From Nitrososphaerota archaeon (GTDB taxonomy: Archaea; Thermoproteota; Nitrososphaeria; Nitrososphaerales; Nitrosopumilaceae): 64,000 nucleotides of DNA. The stretch lies in NCBI GenBank assembly GCA_013287585.1, contig JABDDN010000001.1, positions 88,277 through 152,276 of the forward strand, in the 5' to 3' direction. Below are positions 34,186 to 43,354 of the stretch, one piece after another; position 1 is the stretch's first letter, and every line of letters begins with the position of its first letter. Position numbers and translations under genes: made by a program. The notes under the pieces are model-generated. The model searched no databases. It was not told the origin of the DNA and was given only the letters and a program-made list of their open reading frames with translations.

Positions 34186-34986
34186 TTATCCCTCACGTGT
34201 TTTCTTTGATTCTTCCCTAGTGAATTTGAAGGTACCGCCTTTCTTTTCTATGGCATCTTGAATTTCTGAAAGAATCGGTTTTAGTTCTTTTTCAGCTGTC
34301 TTGAAATTTTGAGCAGAAACAGTCACTCTGTATTTTGGAGCCCCAATGTAGATTACTTCTACATTGACTCCTTTATTTTCAACAGCATCAAGGAGTGCTT
34401 TTTTTATGATTTCAACGCCATTAGGTTTGGTACATGTGATTTCTAATACGCCACGTATCTCGACGTGAGGTACTTGGATCTTTGAACTTATTTCTTCTAT
34501 AGTTTTTAGCACTTTAGTAGACAGATTAAGACCGTCAAGAACAACTATTCCTTTTGATACTATCTCTGAAAAGGCATCATAAACAGAATTAAATTTGTTT
34601 ATCAAAACATCTTCTATTTTTTCAGCCTCTGTTTGTGAAAGTTCTGCTTTAGTTTTTAAACTATCAATTAAGACTTTTTCTTTTTCTTTCTTTTTTAACT
34701 CAAGAAGTTTTTTCTTTTTCTGATCACTTGAAATTTGTTTTAATGATAAATCAATTTCAGATCTTGCTGTATTTACTCGTTTTACTAAAAGGACTTTTTT
34801 TTCTCCAGTCTTGAGAAACTTTTCTACGTGTCTGATCCAGCCAGTTGCAATTTCTGATATGTGTAAAAATCCCTGAATGTTATTATATTCATCAAGAGTG
34901 ACATACGCTCCCTGATCCATAATTTTTGTAACTGTAGCAACAATAATTTCGCCAACCTCTGGGAGTTCTTGTACAGCTGTGGTCAT
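34186..34986 (-). CDS. eif2a: translation initiation factor aIF2, alpha subunit
   Basis: The 266-residue protein has an N-terminal S1 domain (about 10-85, VGEIIVATVTKIMDQGAYVTLDEY, GFLHISEI), a helical middle domain, and a C-terminal alpha/beta domain (about 175-260). This is the standard three-domain subunit that binds aIF2 gamma and initiator tRNA. The region after residue 90 is rich in Lys. nop10 follows at once, forming a small operon. Confidence 0.97.
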   Translation of the reverse strand: MTTAVQELPEVGEIIVATVTKIMDQGAYVTLDEYNNIQGFLHISEIATGWIRHVEKFLKTGEKKVLLVKRVNTARSEIDLSLKQISSDQKKKKLLELKKKEKEKVLIDSLKTKAELSQTEAEKIEDVLINKFNSVYDAFSEIVSKGIVVLDGLNLSTKVLKTIEEISSKIQVPHVEIRGVLEITCTKPNGVEIIKKALLDAVENKGVNVEVIYIGAPKYRVTVSAQNFKTAEKELKPILSEIQDAIEKKGGTFKFTREESKKTREG

Positions 34987-35025
34987 AGTTTTTCAAATTT
35001 TTGTTACGTAATTTAATGTTGCTGG

Positions 35026-35562
35026 TTAGAAGTCTATACCTTTCTTGGCTCGAATACCTGCTTTGAAAGGATGTTTTATTTCTCTCATTTCTGTAACAAG
35101 ATCTGCAACTTCTATAATTTCATCTCTAGCGTAATTTCCAGTAAGAACTAAATTCAACTTAGGTGGTTTAATTTTTATTAAATCTAAAACATCATCTAAT
35201 TTTACTAGATTTAGATTGATTGCATAGTTTATCTCATCAAGTATAACGATATCATATTTTTTTGATTGAATCTTTTCTTTTGCTATGCGAAGAGCCTCAT
35301 CAGAAATTTTTTTATGATCTTCGATTGGGCTTTTGTCATCCATAATTCCAACAAAGCCCTTGCCTATGGCAGTTAATTCAAACTCTGGCTCTAGCCTCTT
35401 TGATGAGGTCATCTCTCCGTAATGCCAAGAACCTTTGATGAATTGGATCATGCAAATTTTGTGATTATATCCCACAGCCCGTAAGGCCATTCCAAGCGCA
35501 GCCGTTGTTTTGCCCTTTCCTTTGCCTGTGTATACTATTACAAATCCATCTTTTCCCATCAA
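35026..35562 (-). CDS. cobA: cob(I)alamin adenosyltransferase, CobA/BtuR type
   Basis: The 178-residue protein begins DGFVIVYTGKGKGKTTAALGMALRAVG, the P-loop signature of the CobA/CobO/BtuR class. It continues with MIQFIKGSW, LDEINYA and LVLTGNYA. It attaches the adenosyl group to cobalt, making the cofactor form needed by NrdJ (10367-13024) and by mutases. It lies just apart from the other cobalamin genes and is divergent from the geranylgeranyl reductase gene. Confidence 0.95.
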   Translation of the reverse strand: MMGKDGFVIVYTGKGKGKTTAALGMALRAVGYNHKICMIQFIKGSWHYGEMTSSKRLEPEFELTAIGKGFVGIMDDKSPIEDHKKISDEALRIAKEKIQSKKYDIVILDEINYAINLNLVKLDDVLDLIKIKPPKLNLVLTGNYARDEIIEVADLVTEMREIKHPFKAGIRAKKGIDF

Positions 35563-35667
35563 TTTTTGGTTTCAAGTGTGAACTAAAAAGATTCGGATCA
35601 AAATTGTCTATAATTTTGCAACAGAAAATGTGTAGTTTATAATCATCAAAGAAAAAATGTTGATTGT

Positions 35668-36888
35668 TTGACAAGAGAATATGATTTTGATATTGTTATA
35701 GTAGGAGGTGGTCCCGCTGGTCTTTCTGTAGCATGGTCAGCTGCAAAAAAAGGTGTACATGTAGCTGTACTTGAACGAGAAGAAGCAATAGGGCATTCAG
35801 TTAGAACAAGTGGTGTTACTTGGATAAAGGAGGCAAAATCTTTTGGGATTCCGTCTGATTGTTATAATCCGATTAGAAATTATTCGTTTTATTCACCAAA
35901 TAACCATATAACAATAAAAGGAAATGAACCACAAGCTGCAGTCTTGGATGTAAGAAAAACTTATCAGTTTCTTGCATATCAAGCAGCAAATGTAGGTGCA
36001 GATATTTTTGTTAGAACTAATGTGACTAACATTCTTGAGGAGAATGGAAAGTTGGTGGGAGTCAAGGCTACATCAATAAAAGATGATCTTGTTTTTCATT
36101 CAAAACTTGTAATAGATGCAAGCGGATTTTATTCGGTAATTGGGAAAAATACTGGTACTGTATCACAATGGAAAAGATTTGGTGTTGGTGCAGAATTTGA
36201 AGCATATGTTGATAACATTGATCCAGAAACATGGCATCTCATGGTTGGACAACAATATTCTCCAGCCGGTTATGCTTGGATATTTCCATTGGGAAAAAAT
36301 AAAGTAAGAATCGGTGTTGGTGTTGGAAAACCAGAATCACAAATTGATCCAACTCAAAGACTGCTTGAACTAGTTGACAAAAAGCCAGGTCCTATAGGAG
36401 ATCTTGGTAGAATTGTTCCAATAGAATTTCATTATGGACTAATTCCAAATGAAGGATTAACACATACCACTATTGCAGATAATCTCATACTGGTTGGTGA
36501 TGCGGCTGGGCAGGCAAATCCGCTTGTCTTGGAAGGAATTCGATATGCAATAGAATTTGGAAGAGTAGCAGGTCAGGTAGGTGCAGAAGCAGTTTTAAAA
36601 AATGATACATCAAAAGAATCTCTAAAACCATACGAAGAAAACTGGAAAAAGGCAATAGGATCCAAGATAAAAGCTGCAGTCAAAGTGCAAAGCAGATGGC
36701 TTGGTCTATCTGATGAAGAATGGGACAAGGAAATTTCTATAATCCAAGAGCTCTCAGCGGAAGAATTTTTGGATTTTGTAAAAGCTGACTTTAGTATGGG
36801 TAATTTGGTCAAACTTGCAACACACCATCCGAAACTAGCTGTCAGGCAGCTATTTGATATGGTAAAAAGTATAAGATCTGAACAGTAA
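35668..36888 (+). CDS. geranylgeranyl reductase-family flavoprotein
   Basis: The 406-residue protein (TTG start) has the FAD-binding dinucleotide motif IVGGGPAGLSVAWSA (about 10-24), a second FAD motif GDAAGQANPLVLEGIRYA (about 273-290), and the family's central region with VGAEFEA. Archaeal members saturate the isoprenoid chains of ether lipids. A closely related branch acts on free prenyl diphosphates or quinone side chains, so the precise substrate is open. CbiA follows after 38 bases on the same strand. Confidence 0.87.
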   Translation: MTREYDFDIVIVGGGPAGLSVAWSAAKKGVHVAVLEREEAIGHSVRTSGVTWIKEAKSFGIPSDCYNPIRNYSFYSPNNHITIKGNEPQAAVLDVRKTYQFLAYQAANVGADIFVRTNVTNILEENGKLVGVKATSIKDDLVFHSKLVIDASGFYSVIGKNTGTVSQWKRFGVGAEFEAYVDNIDPETWHLMVGQQYSPAGYAWIFPLGKNKVRIGVGVGKPESQIDPTQRLLELVDKKPGPIGDLGRIVPIEFHYGLIPNEGLTHTTIADNLILVGDAAGQANPLVLEGIRYAIEFGRVAGQVGAEAVLKNDTSKESLKPYEENWKKAIGSKIKAAVKVQSRWLGLSDEEWDKEISIIQELSAEEFLDFVKADFSMGNLVKLATHHPKLAVRQLFDMVKSIRSEQ

Positions 36889-36926
36889 ACATCCATTTAA
36901 ATAAAATTCCGTAATATTGTTGAGAA

Positions 36927-38282
36927 TTGAAAATACCCGGGATTGTGCTTGCTGGAACTACAAGCGGTGTTGGCAAGACCTCAATTAGCTGCGCAATAAT
37001 TCATGGAATCAAAAAAAAGGGATATTCTGTACAATCATTCAAGGTTGGACCTGACTTTATAGATCCTAGTTATCTTAGTTCTGTATCTGGCAGACCTGCG
37101 CGAAACTTGGATCCGTGGCTCATGGGTTCTAGTGGAGTTGTTAAAAGCTTTGTAAAAAATTTTGATTCTGACTTTTCTGTAATTGAGGGTGTTATGGGTT
37201 ATTATGATGGATTTTCTGGCGACTCGAACTATTCCAGTACGCATCATGTAGCGTCTATTTTAAAAACTCCAGTAATTCTTGTTTTGGATGCAAGCAAGAC
37301 TGCACGATCAATTGCTGCAACTGCACTTGGGTTTACGAAATTTCACAAAAATTCTAGAATTTCTGGTTTTATTCTAAACAAAATTGGCAGCAAAAAGCAT
37401 GAAGATCTTTGCAGGCAGGCACTTTCTTCATTGAACATTCCTATTGTAGGCGTGATTCCACGCAATCCTGAACTTGTCATGGAGTCAAGACACCTTGGAT
37501 TAATTCCAATCTCTGAGCAAAAAGAACTTCAATCAAAGATATCAAAGATAGCAAAAACAATGTCAGGTTTTATCAATATTGAGAAAATTATTCAGATTGG
37601 AAATAAGGTTCCATCTTTTGGCTTGATTCCTAAAGAAAAAAATCCAAAACAGAAAACCACAATTGCAGTAGCACTAGACGAGTCTTTCAATTTTTACTAC
37701 CAAGATAATTTGGATGCCCTAAAAAAAGAGGGGGCAAAGATAGAGTTTTTCAGTCCTGTATCTGATTCAAAGATGCCTGAATGTGATGGAATCTATATTG
37801 GCGGTGGCTTTCCAGAAGTGATAGGCAGTGCACTTGAGAAAAACTCTAGAATGCAAAAAAACATCAAGACATTAGCCGAGTCTGGAATGCCAATTTATGC
37901 AGAATGTGGTGGATTGATGTATCTTACCAAATCCATTGATTATGGTTCAAAGAAATTTAAGATGGTAGGACTTTTTGATGCTACTACAAAGATGCAAAAA
38001 AAACTGAAATTAAACTATACCAAGGCTAGAATAACAAAAGATTGTCTTATTGCAAAGGCTTCAAACACAATCCAAGGACATGAATTTCATTTTTCTGAGA
38101 TAGAATCAGTATCCCAGGACTCCAAGTTTGCCTATGATCTTTCCATTGGTGTTGGTATAAAAAACCAAAAAGATGGCTTAATGCAGTACAACACATTAGC
38201 TTCATATATGCACATGCATTTTGCACGACCTGGCATTGCAAGAAATTTTGTTCAAAACTGTATAAAACATCATAAAAGATAA
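36927..38282 (+). CDS. cbiA: cobyrinate a,c-diamide synthase
   Basis: The 451-residue protein (TTG start) has an N-terminal ATP-binding domain with GTTSGVGKTS (about 10-19) and KVGPDFIDPSYL. Its C-terminal class I glutamine amidotransferase-like domain has IYIGGGFPE and the nucleophile motif AECGGLMYL. It amidates the a and c side chains of the corrin ring. It is convergent with the cbiDGXC operon. Confidence 0.95.
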   Translation: MKIPGIVLAGTTSGVGKTSISCAIIHGIKKKGYSVQSFKVGPDFIDPSYLSSVSGRPARNLDPWLMGSSGVVKSFVKNFDSDFSVIEGVMGYYDGFSGDSNYSSTHHVASILKTPVILVLDASKTARSIAATALGFTKFHKNSRISGFILNKIGSKKHEDLCRQALSSLNIPIVGVIPRNPELVMESRHLGLIPISEQKELQSKISKIAKTMSGFINIEKIIQIGNKVPSFGLIPKEKNPKQKTTIAVALDESFNFYYQDNLDALKKEGAKIEFFSPVSDSKMPECDGIYIGGGFPEVIGSALEKNSRMQKNIKTLAESGMPIYAECGGLMYLTKSIDYGSKKFKMVGLFDATTKMQKKLKLNYTKARITKDCLIAKASNTIQGHEFHFSEIESVSQDSKFAYDLSIGVGIKNQKDGLMQYNTLASYMHMHFARPGIARNFVQNCIKHHKR

Positions 38283-38350
38283 TTTATGAAGGAATTTTAC
38301 GTTGTAGTGATTCTTTCCGCCTTTTAGAATGATATTATTTTCTCAGCTTG

Positions 38351-39004
38351 TCAAATCGTTGATTGCACACCTTTTGTTTTCTCTTTTAAGATCTTGAATA
38401 ACGCATTAACTATTGCAGATGCACAAGGACTTCCTCCCTTGCGACCCTTGTTTGTAATGTATGGTATGTCAATTGTTTGAAGCTCTTCTTTTGATTCTAC
38501 TGCACATACAAAACCAACTGGAATGCCAATCACAAGAGCTGGCCGTGTCACATTTTCCCTTATCATCTGAATCACTTCTACTAGTGCTGTGGGAGCATTG
38601 CCTATTGCAATCACCCCGCCATTCATTTCTGAGGCAGCCATTCGCATAGATGTCTGGGCACGTGTCTTGTTGAGTTTTTTTGCTTCTTCTACAATTTTTG
38701 GCTCAGATATGTTACAAATTGCCTTGTTTCCAAACTCCTTCAGATTTTCCTTGTTTAATCCGCCGATGACACCATTTACATCTACTATAATATTGCAGCC
38801 ATTTTTCAAGGCATTAATGCCGCTTGATATGGAATTTTTATGAAAAACAATCATGTTTTGTCGTGCAAAATCAAAATCTGCAGTTGAATGAATTACTCTT
38901 CTAACTATTGGCCATTCGTCTTTTGAATATGGATGAGAATCTATTTCATTTTCAATTATTTCCATGCTCTTGTCCTCAATTGATTGGCCCTTTTGAGTAA
39001 TCAT
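38351..39004 (-). CDS. cbiC: precorrin-8X methylmutase
   Basis: The 217-residue protein has HSTADFDFA (about 39-47), with the histidine that drives the C11 to C12 methyl shift, plus GGVIAIGNAPTAL and GIPVGFVCAVESK. It forms hydrogenobyrinate or cobyrinate. It is the last gene of a cbiD-cbiG-cbiX-cbiC operon and overlaps cbiX by 4 bases. Confidence 0.96.
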   Translation of the reverse strand: MITQKGQSIEDKSMEIIENEIDSHPYSKDEWPIVRRVIHSTADFDFARQNMIVFHKNSISSGINALKNGCNIIVDVNGVIGGLNKENLKEFGNKAICNISEPKIVEEAKKLNKTRAQTSMRMAASEMNGGVIAIGNAPTALVEVIQMIRENVTRPALVIGIPVGFVCAVESKEELQTIDIPYITNKGRKGGSPCASAIVNALFKILKEKTKGVQSTI

Positions 39005-39747
39005 TTCTCAACTTCCTTTGCTCTTTCTATAACTAGATCTATCAATTTAACATCGGTACCAAGATGTTTTGTTATGAAAATATTTTTAATTCCAGATTTT
39101 TCCATTGCTGGATTTAGATCCTCATAGATATCTCGTTTGACATGTGCACCTCTGTGCAAAAAATATGGAACAATGATCAATACATTTGGATTGTTTTTAA
39201 CACAAACATCTATTCCTTGTTTGATGCTGGGCTCTTCTATTTCTAGCCAACAGAGAGATACATTTCGGTATGAGTTTCGTAATCTGTCAACAACATATTG
39301 TAACGAGGTTTTTGCATTAGGATCCTTGCTTCCATGACCAATAAGTAATACATCTATATCTTTTCTTGAAAATGTGATTTTATTTTTTGCAATAATATCA
39401 TCAACTTTAGCATGTACAATATCTGGCAAGGATTTGTGTAAGGTGATCGGTTTTGCAATTTTGATCTTCATTTTACTTTTTAATATCATTTCAATTGCCT
39501 TGTTTACTGCTAATTTGACTTTTTTTCCTGGATACAAAAAATATGGAACAATTGTCAAGGCATCTATGTCTTGTTTGAAGCAGTTTTCCATACCTTCCTC
39601 AATAAAGGGTGGAACCACTTCCAAAAAGCAATAATCTGAGAATTGGTAACCTCCGAATTCTTTGACTTTAGAGCAAATGTATCTTAATTCGTCCTTTACC
39701 TCATCTTCTCTACTACCTCTATCTATTAGTAATAACCCTCTTTTCAT
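39001..39747 (-). CDS. cbiX: sirohydrochlorin cobaltochelatase, two-domain CbiX
   Basis: The 248-residue protein has two CbiX halves. The C-terminal half (about 128-245) keeps the metal-binding histidines, in LLIGHGSKDP and in PYFLHRGAHVKRDI. The N-terminal half (about 1-120) has LLIDRGSRED and PYFLYPGKKVK, so both expected histidines are replaced. One active site probably remains. It inserts cobalt at the start of the anaerobic corrin route. It overlaps cbiG and cbiC by 4 bases each. Confidence 0.9.
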   Translation of the reverse strand: MKRGLLLIDRGSREDEVKDELRYICSKVKEFGGYQFSDYCFLEVVPPFIEEGMENCFKQDIDALTIVPYFLYPGKKVKLAVNKAIEMILKSKMKIKIAKPITLHKSLPDIVHAKVDDIIAKNKITFSRKDIDVLLIGHGSKDPNAKTSLQYVVDRLRNSYRNVSLCWLEIEEPSIKQGIDVCVKNNPNVLIIVPYFLHRGAHVKRDIYEDLNPAMEKSGIKNIFITKHLGTDVKLIDLVIERAKEVEK

Positions 39748-40808
39748 TTTGTGATTCTCGCTATTGCTACAGTTAAGTTTGGTGGAAATTTCTGCTTTTC
39801 AACCACTAGTTTGCCGCCAGAGCTTCGTAGTGCTGAGGCTTCTGAAACACTCGGAGTGCCCTCAAAGGCTTGCACAGTTTCTGATGGATTTGGTATGGCA
39901 ATTTGGGCAAGCTGCTCTTTTTCAAAATAATCCACTAGAATGTTCCACTCCTTTGCAAGTCCTTGTAATCCTACTACATCTGATTCTTTTTTTATTGATG
40001 AAAATCTTGCAATTGATTTTGGGCTTAGATTAAATTTTTTCATACAAAATTCTACTCCTTCTTTGATTGTGTCTTTACTAGTGTCCCAATGTAGGCCTAC
40101 TCCAACAACCAAAGTCTTTGGTCTGTATACCACAGCGTTTTTTAACAATTCCTTATCTTCGATTTCTTTATCAGAAATTATCAAGTATCCTTTAGAATTA
40201 GAATTTTTCAACTCTTCAAAGCTATTGTAAATGGTTACATTCTTTGGAAATTCTTTTTTTGGGGTCCACCAATCCTTTTCGCCCGCATCTTGATATACTC
40301 CGATTTTTTCTTCATTTACCATAAATGCACTAACTCTGGTTACAGTAGAATCGTCATCTATTTTCCAGCCAAATTCTTTTCCAACCAAATCAACTGCAAT
40401 TGTTTTATTGACATCTGCAGCAGTAGTGATTACAGATGTTGCATCCAAAACCTTGGCAATATCTTCTGTAAGCTGGTTTGCACCACCCAAATGTCCTGAG
40501 AGGGTGCTTATTGCAAACTTGCCAGTGTCGTCAATGACAACTACTGCAGGATCTGTCTTTTTGTCTTTCATGTGAGGCGCTACTAGTCTAATCACTGCAC
40601 CAAGTGAGAATATGCATATGAGAGCTTCATGAGTTTTGAAGAGATCTCCTACTTTTGCTGTAGTAGAGTCTTCAAACCAGTCTATTTGTGAGTTAGTATT
40701 TGAAAACTTGGATGGCGCAAAAATTTTCCAAGAAGGAAATTGTTTCTTCAGAGATAAGGCAATAGAAATTCCATTTTTTGTAATTGCAAGTATGGCTACT
40801 TTTTCCAT
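39744..40808 (-). CDS. cbiG: cobalt-precorrin-5A hydrolase
   Basis: The 354-residue protein has the N-terminal CbiG domain with SLGAVIRLVAPHMKDKKTDPAV and STLSGHLGGANQL, and a C-terminal domain with VVGVGLHWDTS and KKESDVVGLQGLA. It removes the C20 carbon as acetaldehyde in anaerobic cobalamin synthesis. It is not fused to CbiH or CbiJ. The stop overlaps the cbiX start by 4 bases. Confidence 0.94.
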   Translation of the reverse strand: MEKVAILAITKNGISIALSLKKQFPSWKIFAPSKFSNTNSQIDWFEDSTTAKVGDLFKTHEALICIFSLGAVIRLVAPHMKDKKTDPAVVVIDDTGKFAISTLSGHLGGANQLTEDIAKVLDATSVITTAADVNKTIAVDLVGKEFGWKIDDDSTVTRVSAFMVNEEKIGVYQDAGEKDWWTPKKEFPKNVTIYNSFEELKNSNSKGYLIISDKEIEDKELLKNAVVYRPKTLVVGVGLHWDTSKDTIKEGVEFCMKKFNLSPKSIARFSSIKKESDVVGLQGLAKEWNILVDYFEKEQLAQIAIPNPSETVQAFEGTPSVSEASALRSSGGKLVVEKQKFPPNLTVAIARITK

Positions 40809-40843
40809 GAGTTAAATTTTTTTAGAACTAAAGATATCTGTTA

Positions 40844-41938
40844 CTATCTAGGATATCTTCCTATTATTTTACCATCAAAATCAAACATTATGACATCAAG
40901 TTCAAACTTGGCTTCAGAATGTTTTCTTAGTTGATTATAAACTTCTGAGCAAACTGTATCAAAAAAGCCTATAATATTTTCTTTTATGACGATTTCATAG
41001 ACATGTCTTGCAGTATTTGCTTTTTTTATCTCTGCGATGGTTTCATTTTTTGTATTACATTTTTGTGCAAGTTCTGATAGAAACTGCATGTCAACTTTGG
41101 AGCCCTTGACATGAGTCTGTTTTATTCCCATTGCCATTTTTGTTAGCTTTCCAATAAAACCTGCTACATGTGCTTTTTTGATTGGTCGCTTTGCACATTG
41201 TTGAACTGTATATCCTGAAAAATCTCCCATCTGTACAAAACAATGATCGGGAAGTTTTATGATCTCTCTTGAAAAATCTTCGCTCCTCCCACCTGTTGTT
41301 AATACGACAGTATCGTTTCCCATTGCAACTGTAACATCAAGGCTCTGTCTGATCGAAGCTGCAAAAGAGGCAGTAGAATATGGTATCACAATTCCACTTG
41401 TGCCTAAAATTGAGATGCCTCCAATAATACCAAGTCTTGGGTTATCAGTTTTTGTTGCAAGCTCCTTTCCTTTTGGAACTGAGACAATCACCTTTACACC
41501 GTTTTTTTCAAGAATTTCTTTTCCTATCTCTTGAATGTTTTCAGTTATCATCTTTTTTGGAGTTGGATTTATTGCTGCAGAATTTATTTCAAGACCAAGA
41601 CCTGGTTTTGTTACTCTGCCTACACCTTCTCCGCCATCAATTTCTATTTGATTTGGTTTGTCAGTAAGTAAAACCTGTGTAATTATTTCTGCACCATGTG
41701 TAACATCTGGATCATCTCCACCATCTTTTATGACTGAACATCTTGCACTATGTTTATCAAATTGACAATTTGAAATTTTAATTTGGATCTTAGATTTTTT
41801 GGGTAAAGTTATATCAATAATATCTATTTTTTTTTGACTTAAGATTGATAAGATCCCTGCTTTTGCACCAGCAGTAGCACATGTTCCAGTTGTAAAACCA
41901 GTCCTAAGTTTACCTTTTAGTTTTACCTCACTTTCCAT
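40844..41938 (-). CDS. cbiD: cobalt-precorrin-5B C1-methyltransferase
   Basis: The 364-residue protein begins with LRTGFTTGTCATAGAKAG, the CbiD signature, and has SVIKDGGDDPDVTHGAEI, VVLTTGGRSEDFSR and the PKMAMG-like KLTKMAMGIKQTHVKGS. It methylates C1 in the anaerobic corrin pathway. It is the first gene of the minus-strand cobalamin operon, 35 bases before cbiG. Confidence 0.95.
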   Translation of the reverse strand: MESEVKLKGKLRTGFTTGTCATAGAKAGILSILSQKKIDIIDITLPKKSKIQIKISNCQFDKHSARCSVIKDGGDDPDVTHGAEIITQVLLTDKPNQIEIDGGEGVGRVTKPGLGLEINSAAINPTPKKMITENIQEIGKEILEKNGVKVIVSVPKGKELATKTDNPRLGIIGGISILGTSGIVIPYSTASFAASIRQSLDVTVAMGNDTVVLTTGGRSEDFSREIIKLPDHCFVQMGDFSGYTVQQCAKRPIKKAHVAGFIGKLTKMAMGIKQTHVKGSKVDMQFLSELAQKCNTKNETIAEIKKANTARHVYEIVIKENIIGFFDTVCSEVYNQLRKHSEAKFELDVIMFDFDGKIIGRYPR

Positions 41939-41978
41939 AAAAGAAATTAATTTTTTTTATGTATTAATCTTTATCAAA

Positions 41979-42419
41979 CTACTTTAAAATCTCAGAGAGA
42001 ATTATCCACACTGCTACTAGACCAAGGCCAACATACAAAATTACATGCGTAGAAATCTGTGAAGGTGCTTTTTCTTGATTATGACTATAGCTTTCTGGCA
42101 CATTGACACCAAATGGATTCTGAAAGCCTGCAAAATTTACTCTGTTAAATTGTTCCTCGGTTACTTTTTTATCATATTGTTTCCAAAATTCAGTATAGGT
42201 ATAGGCTATATCGACTTCTGATCTTTTGCTTTTCTTTTTTTCTTCTAGTTTGAGGATTTGATAAGCTTCTATAATTTGCTTGAATTTTTCATCATCTTTT
42301 TCGCCTTTATTTCTATCAGGATGATATTTTAGTGAAAGTCTTCTATAGGCACTCTTTATCTCCTTTTGAGATACGCCTTTTTGAACCCCTAAAATTTGGT
42401 AACAATCAGCAGTGTTCAA
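41979..42419 (-). CDS. J-domain protein with a C-terminal membrane anchor
   Basis: The 146-residue protein has an N-terminal J domain (about 5-65, with HPD at 33-35) and a charged linker. One hydrophobic helix ends the chain (about 125-144). It has no Gly/Phe region or zinc fingers, so it is not the general DnaJ encoded at 56742. It probably recruits DnaK to the membrane. It lies 40 bases upstream of cbiD on the same strand and is divergent from the epimerase-like gene. Confidence 0.87.
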   Translation of the reverse strand: MNTADCYQILGVQKGVSQKEIKSAYRRLSLKYHPDRNKGEKDDEKFKQIIEAYQILKLEEKKKSKRSEVDIAYTYTEFWKQYDKKVTEEQFNRVNFAGFQNPFGVNVPESYSHNQEKAPSQISTHVILYVGLGLVAVWIILSEILK

Positions 42420-42466
42420 CTAATACTATCTTACCATACCTTTAAAATTAATTTGTCGGATACATT

Positions 42467-43354
42467 TTGCAAGATATGAAGCATAAAAATTCACTAAAGG
42501 TAGCAATAACTGGTGCAAATGGTTTTGTAGGCAAAAATGTTGGAAAGGCATTAGCAAAAAAAGGAATTTCTGTAGTTGGGATTATACGTAAAGGCAAAGG
42601 ATCTTCTATAATCTTTGGAGATGTTGTAACATCAGAAGATCTTTCTGAAGACTATCTCACTTCAAAACTGTATGGATGTTCTGCTCTTTTACATTTTATT
42701 GGTAAGGGAAAACAAACAGTTGATTCTGACTACCAAAAAGTAAACGTAGGTATTACAAAAAATGTGATAAAGCTGTGCAAAAAAGCTAAAATTAAAAAAA
42801 TAATTTACATTAGTGGGTTAGGTGTAAGTAAAGATACCACATTTGGATATTTTATTTCTAAATTCCAAGCAGAGCAGGAAATTATTAATTCAGGTTTAGA
42901 CTATACAATTTTCCGTGCGTCGTACATAATAGGTAAGGATGATTCATTGTCTAATTTTCTTTTTAAACAAATGAAAAAAGGAAAAATGATGGTTCCCGGC
43001 TCAGGCAGATATAGATTACAACCAATTTTTGTAGGTGATGTAGCAGAAGTTGTTTTCCAATCAATTACACAAAAAAAATTTTCAAACAAAATTATTGATC
43101 TTGTGGGTCCAAAGATGGTAACATTCAATGATTACATTAGAGATTTTCTTCAAGGGAAAAAAATTCCCATCAAGAATATCAATTTAGAGAATGCATATCA
43201 TGCTGCATTAAATAATCCTAAAACGGATTTTGGTATAGATGATTTGAATATTTTAATAGGAGATTATGTCGGAAATCACAAAAAATTGAAAAGTATGTCT
43301 AGAATTGAATTTAAAACATACAAAGATGTCTTAGAGACCTGCTGCCTTTCTTAG
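42467..43354 (+). CDS. NAD(P)-binding epimerase/NDUFA9-like protein
   Basis: The 295-residue protein (TTG start, with an ATG three codons later) has the Rossmann motif [16 protein letters not shown] (about 14-29), the LLHFIGKG segment and [10 protein letters not shown]. The active-site Tyr-x-x-x-Lys of extended SDRs appears as YFISK. The pattern is closest to atypical SDRs related to complex I subunit NDUFA9 and to sugar epimerases. Substrate is unknown. Its end overlaps the convergent metK gene by 24 bases. Confidence 0.82.
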   Translation: MQDMKHKNSLKVAITGANGFVGKNVGKALAKKGISVVGIIRKGKGSSIIFGDVVTSEDLSEDYLTSKLYGCSALLHFIGKGKQTVDSDYQKVNVGITKNVIKLCKKAKIKKIIYISGLGVSKDTTFGYFISKFQAEQEIINSGLDYTIFRASYIIGKDDSLSNFLFKQMKKGKMMVPGSGRYRLQPIFVGDVAEVVFQSITQKKFSNKIIDLVGPKMVTFNDYIRDFLQGKKIPIKNINLENAYHAALNNPKTDFGIDDLNILIGDYVGNHKKLKSMSRIEFKTYKDVLETCCLS

